A stretch of 58,892 nucleotides of DNA. Source: Desulfopila aestuarii DSM 18488 (GTDB taxonomy: Bacteria; Desulfobacterota; Desulfobulbia; Desulfobulbales; Desulfocapsaceae). This document shows positions 1-8,497 of this stretch, piece by piece (positions within the stretch are counted from its first letter, which is position 1; the number at the start of each line of letters is the position of its first letter). Under the pieces are notes generated by a model that was not told the DNA's origin, did not search any database, and saw nothing but the letters and a program-made list of their open reading frames with translations. Location: NCBI RefSeq assembly GCF_900143695.1, contig NZ_FRFE01000032.1, forward strand, positions 1 through 58,892. Direction: 5' to 3'. The translations under genes and the position numbers were made by a program.

Positions 1-173
1 GTATTAGCACACCTTTCGGTGGGTTATTCCAGATGCCAGGGTAGATTACTTACGCGTTACTCACCCGTGCGCCACTCTACTAAAGTTCCGAAGAACTCGT
101 TCGCGTTCGACTTGCATGTGTTAAGCACGCCGCCAGCGTTCGTTCTGAGCCAGGATCAAACTCTCCAGTTTGA
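1..173 (-). rRNA. rrs: 16S ribosomal RNA, 5' end (partial)
   Basis: The reverse complement starts with the universal bacterial 27F priming region (AGAGTTTGATCCTGGCTCAG, plus positions about 147-166) and continues through the conserved GGCGGCGTGCTTAACACATG and GGGTGAGTAACGCGT stretches. The gene is read on the minus strand and runs off the left edge, so only about the first 170 nt are present. The mature 5' end is estimated at about 173 by comparison with the E. coli 5' end. A short hairpin with arms CCATCC/GGATGG lies just upstream (about 183-198) and may belong to a processing stalk. Confidence 0.97.
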
Positions 174-374
174 TATCCTAGACCATCCGTAAGGATGGTT
201 TCTTATATAGTGCTTAATTATATAAGAGCTCCTTTGAATTTCAAAGTTGCCCTTAGCGAGATGTATCTCGCGTTGGGCCCGTTTGCTGTACGTGTTGTTA
301 TTCAGTTTTCAAGGATCGTTCCCAGTTTTGCACGAAGCAAAACCGCGCGGCACAAGGTCCGCGGCGAGCTGTCT

Positions 375-403
375 ATCTTAAACCGTTGCGTTTATGCTGT
401 CAA
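375..403 (-). promoter_or_regulatory. rRNA promoter, proximal
   Basis: On the minus strand a perfect -35 TTGACA (398-403) is followed by a 17-bp spacer and the -10 TAAGAT (375-380). It points at the 16S gene and leaves a leader of about 195 nt. The leader contains a GTTTTGC/GCAAAAC hairpin and a CTTGAAAACTGAATA stretch of the kind seen in many rrn leaders. Confidence 0.8.
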
Positions 404-547
404 CAGTTTTTTGAATCCCCCAAGCCGGTCCAAAAACCAATTGCCAAGCCGCCAAAAGAAAACGGTGAGAACCGCCTGGCAAAAACGGTTTTATATCTTT
501 TCGCCATCGCCAAGAACCTGAAATTACTGGGCTCTCGGCGGAGCGCC

Positions 548-576
548 ATGTTACCGTTCGAAACGGTAACTGTCAA
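548..576 (-). promoter_or_regulatory. rRNA promoter, middle
   Basis: On the minus strand a perfect -35 TTGACA (571-576), a 17-bp spacer and -10 TAACAT (548-553). The spacer is occupied by a near-perfect inverted repeat with arms GTTACCGTT and AACGGTAAC separated by TCG, whose right arm runs into the -10. It may be an operator or may form a hairpin in transcripts from the distal promoter. Confidence 0.75.
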
Positions 577-642
577 GCGCATTCTTTCTTTTTTTCGTTG
601 ACCGTCATGCTGCCAGTTGGCTGCCCCGATCAAGGAGGCGGC

Positions 643-671
643 AAAGTACTGGATCGGGATGCGGGTGTCAA
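643..671 (-). promoter_or_regulatory. rRNA promoter, distal
   Basis: On the minus strand a perfect -35 TTGACA (666-671), a 17-bp spacer and a weaker -10 TACTTT (643-648). It is the third tandem TTGACA-17 arrangement facing the 16S gene. Apart from these promoters and the terminator near 900, positions 174-950 contain no gene that I can support. Confidence 0.6.
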
Positions 672-874
672 CAGGAAAAGTCACAAGAAGTAATTATTTT
701 AGTAGCCTGCAATTGTCTTGAATGTGAAGTCAGACAGAAATTCATAGAGATAGTTTTGGTCAATGACTTTTCCCTATGAATAAAACTAGAGGAATAATCG
801 CTTGTAAAGTTGGAAATCCACCAGAAAACAGGTCTGGCTAGTAATCGATTATTTTACTTTGTCAGTAGGGTTAA

Positions 875-920
875 ATAAAAAAAAAGGCTGCCGAACCACA
901 AATGGTGTAGTCCGGCAGCC
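875..920 (-). terminator. Rho-independent terminator after the 951-1865 gene
   Basis: The minus strand reads GGCTGCCGGA, a loop, then a TTCGGCAGCC arm, followed immediately by a run of T. It sits about 30 nt past the stop codon of the coiled-coil membrane protein gene and separates it from the rRNA promoters. Confidence 0.9.
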
Positions 921-950
921 CAGAAAGCTCGGGGAAAAAAGACCTAGGAG

Positions 951-1865
951 TTATTTCCGCATGCTTCGGATATAGTCCTTGGTCAGTGACGGATGATCTT
1001 TAATGACTTTGTCGAGATCGCCGGGAAGGGCTTCGGTAAGGAATTCGTCGAACTGAGCGTAGGTGAGTTCCTTATTAACACCCTCCTGAACCTTGTTGGT
1101 AAAAAGGGTGCGTTGCTCTTCGCTAGTGATGTAGGAGAATATACCACCTGACAGTTCTTCGGCAGAGGGTCCCGTCGCTGCTTCTTCAAGTGCTTCCAAT
1201 CGTCCTGCAAGGTCTGCAATATTGAGGTTGGTTTTACCTACCATTTCCTCAAGCACCTGGATCTGTTTTTTCAATTCAGTATCTGGTTCTTCTTTGACCT
1301 TTGCTGAAAGTTCACTGATCAGTTCTTTGATTTTTGTTTCAGACTCTTTTAATTCATCGACCATGGTTGTAAGGCCGTGAATGTCATCCTGAAGCTTTAC
1401 GTTTTTACTGTTGAGGGCAGAGACATCTGACTGCAATTGCAAATTTGCGTTCTGAAGTGAAGAAATCTTACTTTTCATCTGATCATATTCCTCCTGAGAT
1501 ATACCAGTGTTGACGGGAGCAGCAGTAGCCTCGCATGCTGGAGCATTTGATTTGCATGCAACGGCATCCTGTATAAGCGCAGCCAGTCGTCTTTTTGTTT
1601 CGTCAAAAATGTCTTTTGCTTTCTCCGGTGATTGAAGGGCGATTGCTGCAAGGAAGACGCCTACCATCACAGCTATAGCCACAGCAATGGCTAGAAAGAG
1701 CGCTATAATGAAAAGGAACAGCTTGAAAATCCCGGAGATGAAGGCTCCGAGAACTGCTCCAACGCCCATGCCATCTCCAGAGGGGATCATAGAGATGATA
1801 AAAATGATTGCCACAAGTAAGGCACCCGATTGCATCAATGGCGTGCGAAACTCATTGTTTTTCAT
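951..1865 (-). CDS. Membrane-anchored coiled-coil protein of unknown function
   Basis: A 304-residue protein that I do not recognise. Residues about 14-29 and 34-76 are strongly hydrophobic and glycine/alanine rich, so it probably has two or three membrane segments at the N-terminus. A short Cys-containing linker (Cys104, Cys111) follows. Residues about 124-230 show heptad-like Leu/Ile/Val spacing with many Lys/Glu and Gln/Asn, typical of a long coiled coil, and the last 65 residues look like a small helical domain. The start is supported by AGGAGA five bases before the ATG. The gene stands alone, with its own terminator, between the rRNA operon and the M48 protease gene. A scaffold or envelope-tether role is possible but is only inference from the architecture. 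Confidence 0.8.
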   Translation of the reverse strand: MKNNEFRTPLMQSGALLVAIIFIISMIPSGDGMGVGAVLGAFISGIFKLFLFIIALFLAIAVAIAVMVGVFLAAIALQSPEKAKDIFDETKRRLAALIQDAVACKSNAPACEATAAPVNTGISQEEYDQMKSKISSLQNANLQLQSDVSALNSKNVKLQDDIHGLTTMVDELKESETKIKELISELSAKVKEEPDTELKKQIQVLEEMVGKTNLNIADLAGRLEALEEAATGPSAEELSGGIFSYITSEEQRTLFTNKVQEGVNKELTYAQFDEFLTEALPGDLDKVIKDHPSLTKDYIRSMRK

Positions 1866-2045
1866 GATTTTCTCCTAAAATTCAGATATGTAAGAAGGGG
1901 TTAAAAAAATAATGCAAAAACCTAATGATCTATCTGTAAAAATCAACACACAGAGTGGGAAAAAGAGAAATAATTCCCCTACAGTGAACCGTGAATATGC
2001 TCTTGTGTCAAGTCCAATATCCTCTGGTTATCACGGAACGTAATA

Positions 2046-3278
2046 TCACAGTTTGCGAATGGCCTCAATACGCTGCAGTACAGGCGGATGGGTGTATTCG
2101 AGAAAAACTGTGACCGGATGGGGTGTAAGGTTGCTGAGGTTTGCCTGTGATAAGGATTTTAAACCACTAACCAGGCTTTCTGCATCGCCAGTACTGGCGA
2201 CGGCATAGGCGTCAGCCTCATATTCATGTTTCCTGGATAAATAATGAAAGAGTATCGACACCACGGTGTTGACAGGCGTATAAAGAAAGCCGAAAAAAAA
2301 GAGACTTGCGTATACCGAAACGTGCTCCATACCCAGTGCCGCAAACATTTCACTGTTATTCAGAAGAAGAGATAGCAGGTAAAACATAATACCAGTCTGG
2401 AGGATGGAGGCGGCGAGCATTTTCAGAATATGTCGGCATTTGAAATGACCCATTTCATGAGCCAGTACAGCCACGATTTCTTCGGTAGTCAATTTCTCGA
2501 TGAGGGTATCGTAAAATACAATCTTTCGAAACCGGCCAAAACCTGTAAAAAAGGCGTTGAGTTTGGTGGAACGTTTGGAGCCATCCATAGTGAAGACGCC
2601 CTGAATCTGGAAGCGTTCTTTTTCTGCATAAGCCATAATACGCTTTTTTAGCTCGCCTTCTTCAAGGGGAAAGAATTTGTTGAAGAGAGGAAATATAAGG
2701 ACAGGGGCGAGGAATTGAACCAAAATGGAAAACAGTACCACTGCAAGCCAACAAAAAAGCCAGGCATTGTCACCCGTTTTTTCAAAGAACCAGAGAATGA
2801 GGGCGAGAATCGGTCCGCCAAGGATAACTGCAAGAAGCGCTGCCTTGCACATATCGAGCACAAATGTTGAAAGAGTAGTCCGGTTGAAACCGAATCGTTC
2901 TTCGATCACAAACGTTGAGTAGATGGAAAAGGGCAGGCCAAGAAGAGATGTCAATAGCATGAGCACACCGGTGAAGATGAGGCCTGTGGTCACCGGCCCA
3001 AAGTCAAAACTTCTGACAAAGATATCGACGAAATTAAATCCACCGAGCAGGAGAAAAGCAAGGGTACAGATGGTGGAGGCTGTTGAGGAGACGAGAGAAA
3101 ATTTGGTTCGAACCCTGGTGTAGGATTGTGAACGGGCGTACTCGGTATCATCGAAGACGCCTCTGAATTCCTGGGGGAGCTCAGGGCTCAGCGCCCGAAG
3201 GTTGAGCAATGAAACCAGACAATCAAGCAGGTAACCAGCTACAAGGATCAAGAGTATAAGAACAAGCCAGGGATTCAT
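2046..3278 (-). CDS. M48 family metalloprotease, Ste24/CAAX-protease type
   Basis: A 410-residue integral membrane zinc protease. Several hydrophobic segments fill residues 1-200. The zinc motif HEMGH is at 274-278, and the downstream ExxxD motif (352-356, in the HEYEAD stretch) supplies the third ligand, followed by another helical segment. The FNRTT and KRSTKLNAFFTGFG stretches are characteristic of the Ste24/CAAX prenyl protease 1 branch rather than HtpX, which is shorter. In bacteria such proteins are thought to act in membrane protein quality control; the substrate here cannot be told from the sequence. It is transcribed in the same direction as the complex I operon, but a 20-bp hairpin lies between them. 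Confidence 0.93.
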   Translation of the reverse strand: MNPWLVLILLILVAGYLLDCLVSLLNLRALSPELPQEFRGVFDDTEYARSQSYTRVRTKFSLVSSTASTICTLAFLLLGGFNFVDIFVRSFDFGPVTTGLIFTGVLMLLTSLLGLPFSIYSTFVIEERFGFNRTTLSTFVLDMCKAALLAVILGGPILALILWFFEKTGDNAWLFCWLAVVLFSILVQFLAPVLIFPLFNKFFPLEEGELKKRIMAYAEKERFQIQGVFTMDGSKRSTKLNAFFTGFGRFRKIVFYDTLIEKLTTEEIVAVLAHEMGHFKCRHILKMLAASILQTGIMFYLLSLLLNNSEMFAALGMEHVSVYASLFFFGFLYTPVNTVVSILFHYLSRKHEYEADAYAVASTGDAESLVSGLKSLSQANLSNLTPHPVTVFLEYTHPPVLQRIEAIRKL

Positions 3279-3344
3279 TTGATATGTGAGATAGAGTGAT
3301 TGGTTGGAGAGACTGTAAGTAGTTCGACTTAATGGTTGCTGACA

Positions 3345-3388
3345 GAAACACCAAGACCCGGGAGTTTCCTCCCGGGTCTTGGTGTTTC
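3345..3388 (-). terminator. Perfect 20-bp inverted repeat at the end of the nuo operon
   Basis: Arms at 3345-3364 and 3369-3388 are perfect reverse complements around a 4-nt loop, just after the nuoN stop codon. The hairpin is much longer than the usual terminator and is not followed by a T-run on either strand. It may act as a terminator, as a 3' stabilising hairpin, or as a barrier between nuoN and the protease gene. Confidence 0.7.
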
Positions 3389-3410
3389 ATGCATAGAGGT
3401 GCATAGGATA

Positions 3411-4823
3411 CTACATGATCGATTGTATTGTCGACGCGGCAATATCGAGGAAGCGCTGTGGCGCAACACCCATGATGACAATGGTGATAATCAAGAGGAC
3501 GGAAACTGCATTGGTCATGAAGCCGACTTCTACAGATCCACGTTCTTCGCTGTCAGTACAAAAAGTGAGTCGTACCACAGAGAGATAATAGAAAATGGCG
3601 ATTGCGGTGTTGATAGCGGCGAGAATGACCAGAAGAAGATAGTCTTCCCGAAGGGCGCCCAAAAGAAGCATGAATTTGCCGGTAAAACCAACAAACGGAG
3701 GGATGCCTGCTAAAGAGAAAAGACCGACCGTGAGAGTAATGGCAAGGAGTGGTGCTCTTTTGTGGAGGCCGCTCAAGTCCTCGATGGCAAGGTTGGCGCC
3801 GTTTCCTGCGACTGTGCAGATAACCAGAAAGCAGGCGAGGTTCATCAGCACGTATCCGGTGATGTAATAAAGTGCTGTCGCATATCCTGTCACTTGAAAT
3901 GTGAGAAGGCCGAGAAGCACAAATCCTGCATGGGCAATACCTGAAAAACCGAGCATTCTCTTCAGGTCTTTCTGTACGAGGGCTGAAAGGTTACCGTAAA
4001 ACATTGAGAGTATAGCACATACCATCAGCAGGTTGGCAAGTACAGCACCGGTACCACTGGCAAGTGAGACGAATCGAACCAGCATGGCCACGGCTGCAAT
4101 TTTCGGTACGGCGGCGATGAAAGCAGTGGTTTCGTTGGCTGCTCCTTCATATACATCGGGAACCCAGAAGTGGAAAGGAAACAGGGCAAGTTTATAAAAG
4201 AATCCTGCCAGCACAAGAGCGATGGAGATAACCACCGCTGGTTGCGTGTAGATGGTGGCAAGTTTTGTGATGATGACGTCAATACGAGTGGAACCAGTGA
4301 GACCGAAAAGGTAGCTCATGCCAAACAGCATGAAGCCTGTGGCAGTAACACCATACAGGAGGTATTTGATGGCGGCCTCCATCTGGGCTTTGGAGCCGTG
4401 GGACTCGTCACGCATGGGCACCATGATGTACACGGCAAATGATGAGAGCTCAAGAGCGACGAAAATGGACAGCAATTCGACGCTGGAGACCAACATCATC
4501 AGCCCTAGCACAGACATAGCCATGAAGATGTAATATTCAGCCTGGTATTTGCTCTTTATGCCCGGTAGCTTGTTTGCGAAAATGACAACCACCAGTGTGG
4601 CCAGGGCCATCAGGATCTTGAATACCTGGGAGAAGAGGTCAATCCTGTACGCTCCGTAGAACAGCTCACCAGAGCTGTTTACTGCGGCAATAGAAGCTGC
4701 CAGCGTGATTGCGCATAGGGCGATGGCCGCATTCCTGATCATGTCGCTGGAGTGGGTACCGAGACTGAAAACAAAGAAGATTAAGCCAGCTCCCAGTAAT
4801 GTCAGTTCAGGTAGAAATAGCAT
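3411..4823 (-). CDS. nuoN: Complex I membrane subunit N
   Basis: A 470-residue polytopic protein of the antiporter-like family and the last gene of the operon. The expected charged residues of the proton channel are present: Glu125 in the VALELSS segment (TM5), Lys211 (TM7, followed by FPFHFWVPDVYEGA) and Lys241 (TM8). Complex I subunit N carries one of the proton pathways in the membrane arm. The start ATG has AAAGGT upstream. Length and motif order match NuoN, and no damage is seen. Confidence 0.96.
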   Translation of the reverse strand: MLFLPELTLLGAGLIFFVFSLGTHSSDMIRNAAIALCAITLAASIAAVNSSGELFYGAYRIDLFSQVFKILMALATLVVVIFANKLPGIKSKYQAEYYIFMAMSVLGLMMLVSSVELLSIFVALELSSFAVYIMVPMRDESHGSKAQMEAAIKYLLYGVTATGFMLFGMSYLFGLTGSTRIDVIITKLATIYTQPAVVISIALVLAGFFYKLALFPFHFWVPDVYEGAANETTAFIAAVPKIAAVAMLVRFVSLASGTGAVLANLLMVCAILSMFYGNLSALVQKDLKRMLGFSGIAHAGFVLLGLLTFQVTGYATALYYITGYVLMNLACFLVICTVAGNGANLAIEDLSGLHKRAPLLAITLTVGLFSLAGIPPFVGFTGKFMLLLGALREDYLLLVILAAINTAIAIFYYLSVVRLTFCTDSEERGSVEVGFMTNAVSVLLIITIVIMGVAPQRFLDIAASTIQSIM

Positions 4824-4857
4824 CGGTGTACCTTTGAGGATCGTTGTGGTTATTCAC

Positions 4858-6381
4858 TTAGCGTACAATCAGGTCAGCAGCGGCCATATACTGGCTACTG
4901 TAGGCTGTAAAATTATCCAGCAGGTTGGTAACGCTGGTCTGCATCAGGTCAAGAAAATGCTGCGGGCTGAGGCCGATCCAGAAGACAAAGATTAAAAATG
5001 GCGTCAAAGTCACAATCTCCCGGACATTCAGATCGGTAAGCCAGGATTGATCAGGATTGTCGGTTCCCCCCCAGACGACTTTCTGCAGCATGCGCAACAT
5101 GTATGCTGCCGCGAGTACTGCCCCTGGGATGGCGGCAAGGGCCAGTGGGATGCTGTACTCGAAGGTTCCAGCCAGAATCATGAATTCGCCGACAAAGCTG
5201 TTTGTGCCGGGAAAACCAAATGACGACAGAGAAAAGAAGCCGAGGAAGGTGACGAAGACCGGCATGTATTGACCAACACCGGTGGCGGAAAGCAGCTCAC
5301 GACTGTGGGTTCGTTCGTAGATCATACCCACGCAGAGAAAGAGGGCGCCGGTGGTAACACCGTGATTGATCATCTGCAGAATGGCACCCTCAATGCCTTG
5401 CTGGTTGAGAACAAAGATGCCGAGAGTGACAAAGCCCATATGGCCGACTGAAGAGTAGGCGATCAGTTTTTTCATGTCACTTTGGGCCAAGGCGGTGAAT
5501 CCGCCATAGATGATACCTGCAATGGAGAGTCCAAGGACGTATGGCATCATCATTACCGTGGCCTCCGGCGTCATCGGCAAAGCAAACCTGAGGAAACCGT
5601 AAGTTCCCATTTTTAATAGAATCGAGGCCAGGATGACCGAGCCTGCGGTAGGTGCTTCAACATGGGCAGCTGGCAACCAGGTGTGGAATGGGAACATGGG
5701 CACCTTGATGGCGAATGCCAGAAAGAATGCCAGGAAAAGGAGAACCTGAGCAGTCACCGAATAGTGCTGCCACATCATATCCGGAATGAAGAAACTGTAG
5801 TTGTTGGTGATATAGAGCCAGATAATACCCACCAGCAGCAGGACGGAACCGGCGAGGGTATACAGAAAGAACTTGATCGAGGCATAAATCTTCCGTGGAC
5901 CGCCCCATATACCGATCAAGAGGTACATCGGGATGAGCATCGCTTCCCAGAGGATATAGAACAGGACGAAATCAAGTGCCACAAAGACCCCGACCATGGC
6001 CGATTCCATGATGAGAAGGCATATCATGAAAGATTGTACCCTGGTTTTGATATAGGTCCAGGATGCCAAAACGCAAAAGGGCATGATGAAGGTGGTCATG
6101 AGCAGCAGCAAGAGAGAGATGCCGTCGACGCCAACCACATAATTGATATTGAGCGTTTCAATCCAGGCGTGTTTTTCGACAAACTGGAACTGGGCACTAC
6201 CTCTATCGAAACCGGTTAGGATAGGCAAGGACAGCAGGGCTGCAATGCCAGTTACCGCAAGAGTCCAGTAGCGTGCAAAGTTTTCATTATTTACCAATAG
6301 CAGGAAAAGAGCCCCTGCAAGTGGTAAAAATATCAATATGCTGAGAAGTGGCGGTCCCGGATTGATAAGTAGCTGATCCAT
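4858..6381 (-). CDS. nuoM: Complex I membrane subunit M
   Basis: A 507-residue antiporter-like subunit. Glu146 (FYILWEAM), Lys226 (AFAIKVPMFPFHTWLP) and Lys257 (ILLKMG) are the conserved ionisable residues of the TM5, TM7 and TM8 channel, so this subunit should be pumping-competent. AAGGA lies nine bases before the ATG. It is 34 nt upstream of nuoN. An 84-nt gap separates it from the NuoL-like gene and contains a small hairpin (arms CTGGTTTT 6412-6419 and AAAACCAG 6432-6439). Confidence 0.96.
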   Translation of the reverse strand: MDQLLINPGPPLLSILIFLPLAGALFLLLVNNENFARYWTLAVTGIAALLSLPILTGFDRGSAQFQFVEKHAWIETLNINYVVGVDGISLLLLLMTTFIMPFCVLASWTYIKTRVQSFMICLLIMESAMVGVFVALDFVLFYILWEAMLIPMYLLIGIWGGPRKIYASIKFFLYTLAGSVLLLVGIIWLYITNNYSFFIPDMMWQHYSVTAQVLLFLAFFLAFAIKVPMFPFHTWLPAAHVEAPTAGSVILASILLKMGTYGFLRFALPMTPEATVMMMPYVLGLSIAGIIYGGFTALAQSDMKKLIAYSSVGHMGFVTLGIFVLNQQGIEGAILQMINHGVTTGALFLCVGMIYERTHSRELLSATGVGQYMPVFVTFLGFFSLSSFGFPGTNSFVGEFMILAGTFEYSIPLALAAIPGAVLAAAYMLRMLQKVVWGGTDNPDQSWLTDLNVREIVTLTPFLIFVFWIGLSPQHFLDLMQTSVTNLLDNFTAYSSQYMAAADLIVR

Positions 6382-6465
6382 TACCAGTGATCCTTGATGT
6401 AGTTTGAATTGCTGGTTTTGTTTAAAATTTTAAAACCAGGCAGTTACGTCGTATGAATGCCTGAA

Positions 6466-8256
6466 TTACAGCCAGGCAAAGGCAAACAGTAAAAGCGCCG
6501 CGAACGAAATCGTGATGTACAGGGTCTGTTGAATCTGACCCCGCTGCAGCGTTCTGCTTACCTGGCCACCTAATCTCCTGACAATGCGAGCGGTACCATC
6601 CACTACCCCATCAATGCCATGCCAGTCGAACCAAGCCCAAAACTTAGCAGAGGTCATGAGTGAGTTGAGGCCGACAAATTTATAGATTTCACCCCAGGCG
6701 GTATCGAACCCCTGAATCGGCTTCTTGGCCAACCACAGGAAGATCAGGCCACCCTTGCGATAAAACCAGTCAAGATCAAAACTGATGGTTGCCCGGGCGC
6801 CGATCTTGTCCTTGAAATAATAGAAGCCAAGGGCGGTGAGGGCCAGAATCTGCAATGTCTCGCCAAAGTGATAGGTGGTATACGGGTGATACGTGGTCTC
6901 AGCGTTTGGTAGCATATCGTAGAGAAATGGAAGATAGCAGCCGACTACGAGACAGAAGAACGCGGCAATACCCATAGCCATGGTCATATTCCATGGCGGG
7001 TCGCAGGCTTTGTCCAGTGTTTCAGATGAGCATCTGCTCTCACCAAAGAAAATGAGATAGGGCAAGCGAAGTCCAGCCACCAGGAAGGTGCCGGCGGAGA
7101 CCATGGTGAGCAGAAATCCTGCTGGAATGAGATGCTCCTCAAAGCTCGCCGAGATGATCATCGATTTCGAAACAAACCCGGAAAGAAATGGGAAGGCGGA
7201 AACCGACATACCTCCGATCACCATGAACAGAAGCGTCAAGGGCATTTTACGGTACAGTCCTCCAAGATCAGTGAATTTTGATTTGCCGGTTGAGTAAAGA
7301 ACAGAGCCGGCGGCCATGAAGAGCAAACCTTTATAGAGGATGTGGGCAAAGGCATGGGCGGCGGTGCCGTTAATGGCAAGGGCAGTACCGATACCGACAC
7401 CCGTCACCATGTACCCAACCTGGCTGACAATCTCCCAACCCAGCAGTCTTCGGATATCATTTTCCAGGATAGCGTAGATGATTCCGAGAATCGCCATGAT
7501 TACGCCGAGTACGATCAAAACTTCAAAGCCGGCACAGGCTCGAGCCAGGGTATAGATCGCGGTCTTGGTGGTAAATGCACACATGAAAACTGCGCCGGTG
7601 ACCGTTGCTTTACTGTAGGCGTCGGGTAACCATGAGTGAAGAGGCGGTACGGCAGCGTTCAGCATCAGGCCGATCATGATCAACCAGGAGTAGAGCTGCA
7701 TGTTGTGCTCATCCATATGGACAAACGAAAGGTCGCCTGTAGCCTGATAACGCAGGACGAAGCCCATCAGAAGGATGAGGCCACCAAAGGTGTGCACCAG
7801 CAGATATCTGTAGCCAGCGGCCAGCGCGCCCTCTTCCTTGTTAAACCACACAAGGAAGGTGGAGGCGAATGCCATAATCTCCCAGAAGAGAAAGAGTACC
7901 AGGTAATCACCGGAGAGGATGACACCAAGTGAGCCGGCAACGTAAAACCACGCGGCCATATGGTGCCATTCGTTGTCGACGTGCAGTCCGTAGATGGTGC
8001 CGATGACTGCCATCAAAGCCATGATAAAGGCAAAGACAAAAGAGAGACTGTCGATACGGCCAAAGGTCAGCGTCCAGTTCTCCATAAAGGGGAAGACGCC
8101 ATAGACACCTTGATGCTGGCCGAGATAGACAACATCGCAGAACGTCAAAAGCGGGATAAGGAACAGGTACGGTTTCCTGAACGGATCCTTGATGAACGGG
8201 AGTATCACCGCGCCGATGATAAGAATCAGGGCGGGGTGGATGAAACTAGTTGTCAT
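6466..8256 (-). CDS. nuoL: NuoL-like antiporter subunit with altered TM7 lysine
   Basis: A 596-residue proton-conducting membrane subunit. The start chosen is the ATG at 8256, which has GGGAGG six bases upstream; a longer reading frame to 8307 would overlap the previous gene without a binding site. The C-terminal 100 residues (HGIDGVVDGT...LGGQVSRTLQRGQIQQ) match the lateral-helix tail of NuoL, so it occupies the L position. Glu126 (LFLFWEIM) and the TM8 Lys231 are present, but at the TM7 position where the family has Lys before PxxxWLPDA this protein has Asn200 (LMLNAAVPPLHSWLPDAY). It could be a NuoL with modified coupling or a related Mrp-type subunit. Confidence 0.88.
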   Translation of the reverse strand: MTTSFIHPALILIIGAVILPFIKDPFRKPYLFLIPLLTFCDVVYLGQHQGVYGVFPFMENWTLTFGRIDSLSFVFAFIMALMAVIGTIYGLHVDNEWHHMAAWFYVAGSLGVILSGDYLVLFLFWEIMAFASTFLVWFNKEEGALAAGYRYLLVHTFGGLILLMGFVLRYQATGDLSFVHMDEHNMQLYSWLIMIGLMLNAAVPPLHSWLPDAYSKATVTGAVFMCAFTTKTAIYTLARACAGFEVLIVLGVIMAILGIIYAILENDIRRLLGWEIVSQVGYMVTGVGIGTALAINGTAAHAFAHILYKGLLFMAAGSVLYSTGKSKFTDLGGLYRKMPLTLLFMVIGGMSVSAFPFLSGFVSKSMIISASFEEHLIPAGFLLTMVSAGTFLVAGLRLPYLIFFGESRCSSETLDKACDPPWNMTMAMGIAAFFCLVVGCYLPFLYDMLPNAETTYHPYTTYHFGETLQILALTALGFYYFKDKIGARATISFDLDWFYRKGGLIFLWLAKKPIQGFDTAWGEIYKFVGLNSLMTSAKFWAWFDWHGIDGVVDGTARIVRRLGGQVSRTLQRGQIQQTLYITISFAALLLFAFAWL

Positions 8257-8497
8257 AATAGTCCTCCCGGGTCTGAATGCCGCTCTTGCCAAGCCACGAT
8301 GCGACAAAGATGAGAACGACGCAGGAGATCAGACCGAAAATTGACCAAAAGCCGGGGATCTTTTCAACCCAGGTATGCGCATGGTGCGTATCCACGGCAA
8401 TGGCGCTCCAGAGCACAATGAGCGCAATACCACCATAGCAGGTCTGTTTGACTGCCTGGGGGCGCTCTTTCAGGTAATCGATGAGGTTTACAATCAT
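8246..8497 (-). CDS. Small two-helix membrane protein in the complex I operon
   Basis: An 83-residue protein with two hydrophobic stretches (about 20-37 and 48-66). It is locked into the operon by overlaps on both sides: its ATG overlaps the stop codon of the MrpD-like gene by 4 nt, and its 3' end overlaps the start of the NuoL-like gene by 11 nt. I do not recognise a named family. Its position between two antiporter-like subunits suggests an accessory subunit that fits the enlarged membrane arm together, but that is inference. Confidence 0.85.
   Translation of the reverse strand: MIVNLIDYLKERPQAVKQTCYGGIALIVLWSAIAVDTHHAHTWVEKIPGFWSIFGLISCVVLIFVASWLGKSGIQTREDYYDN

Noticed and set aside
1983-2011. 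TTGACA-17-TTCACT as promoter of the coiled-coil membrane protein gene
   Set aside because: The -35 is perfect but the -10 matches too poorly for a confident call.
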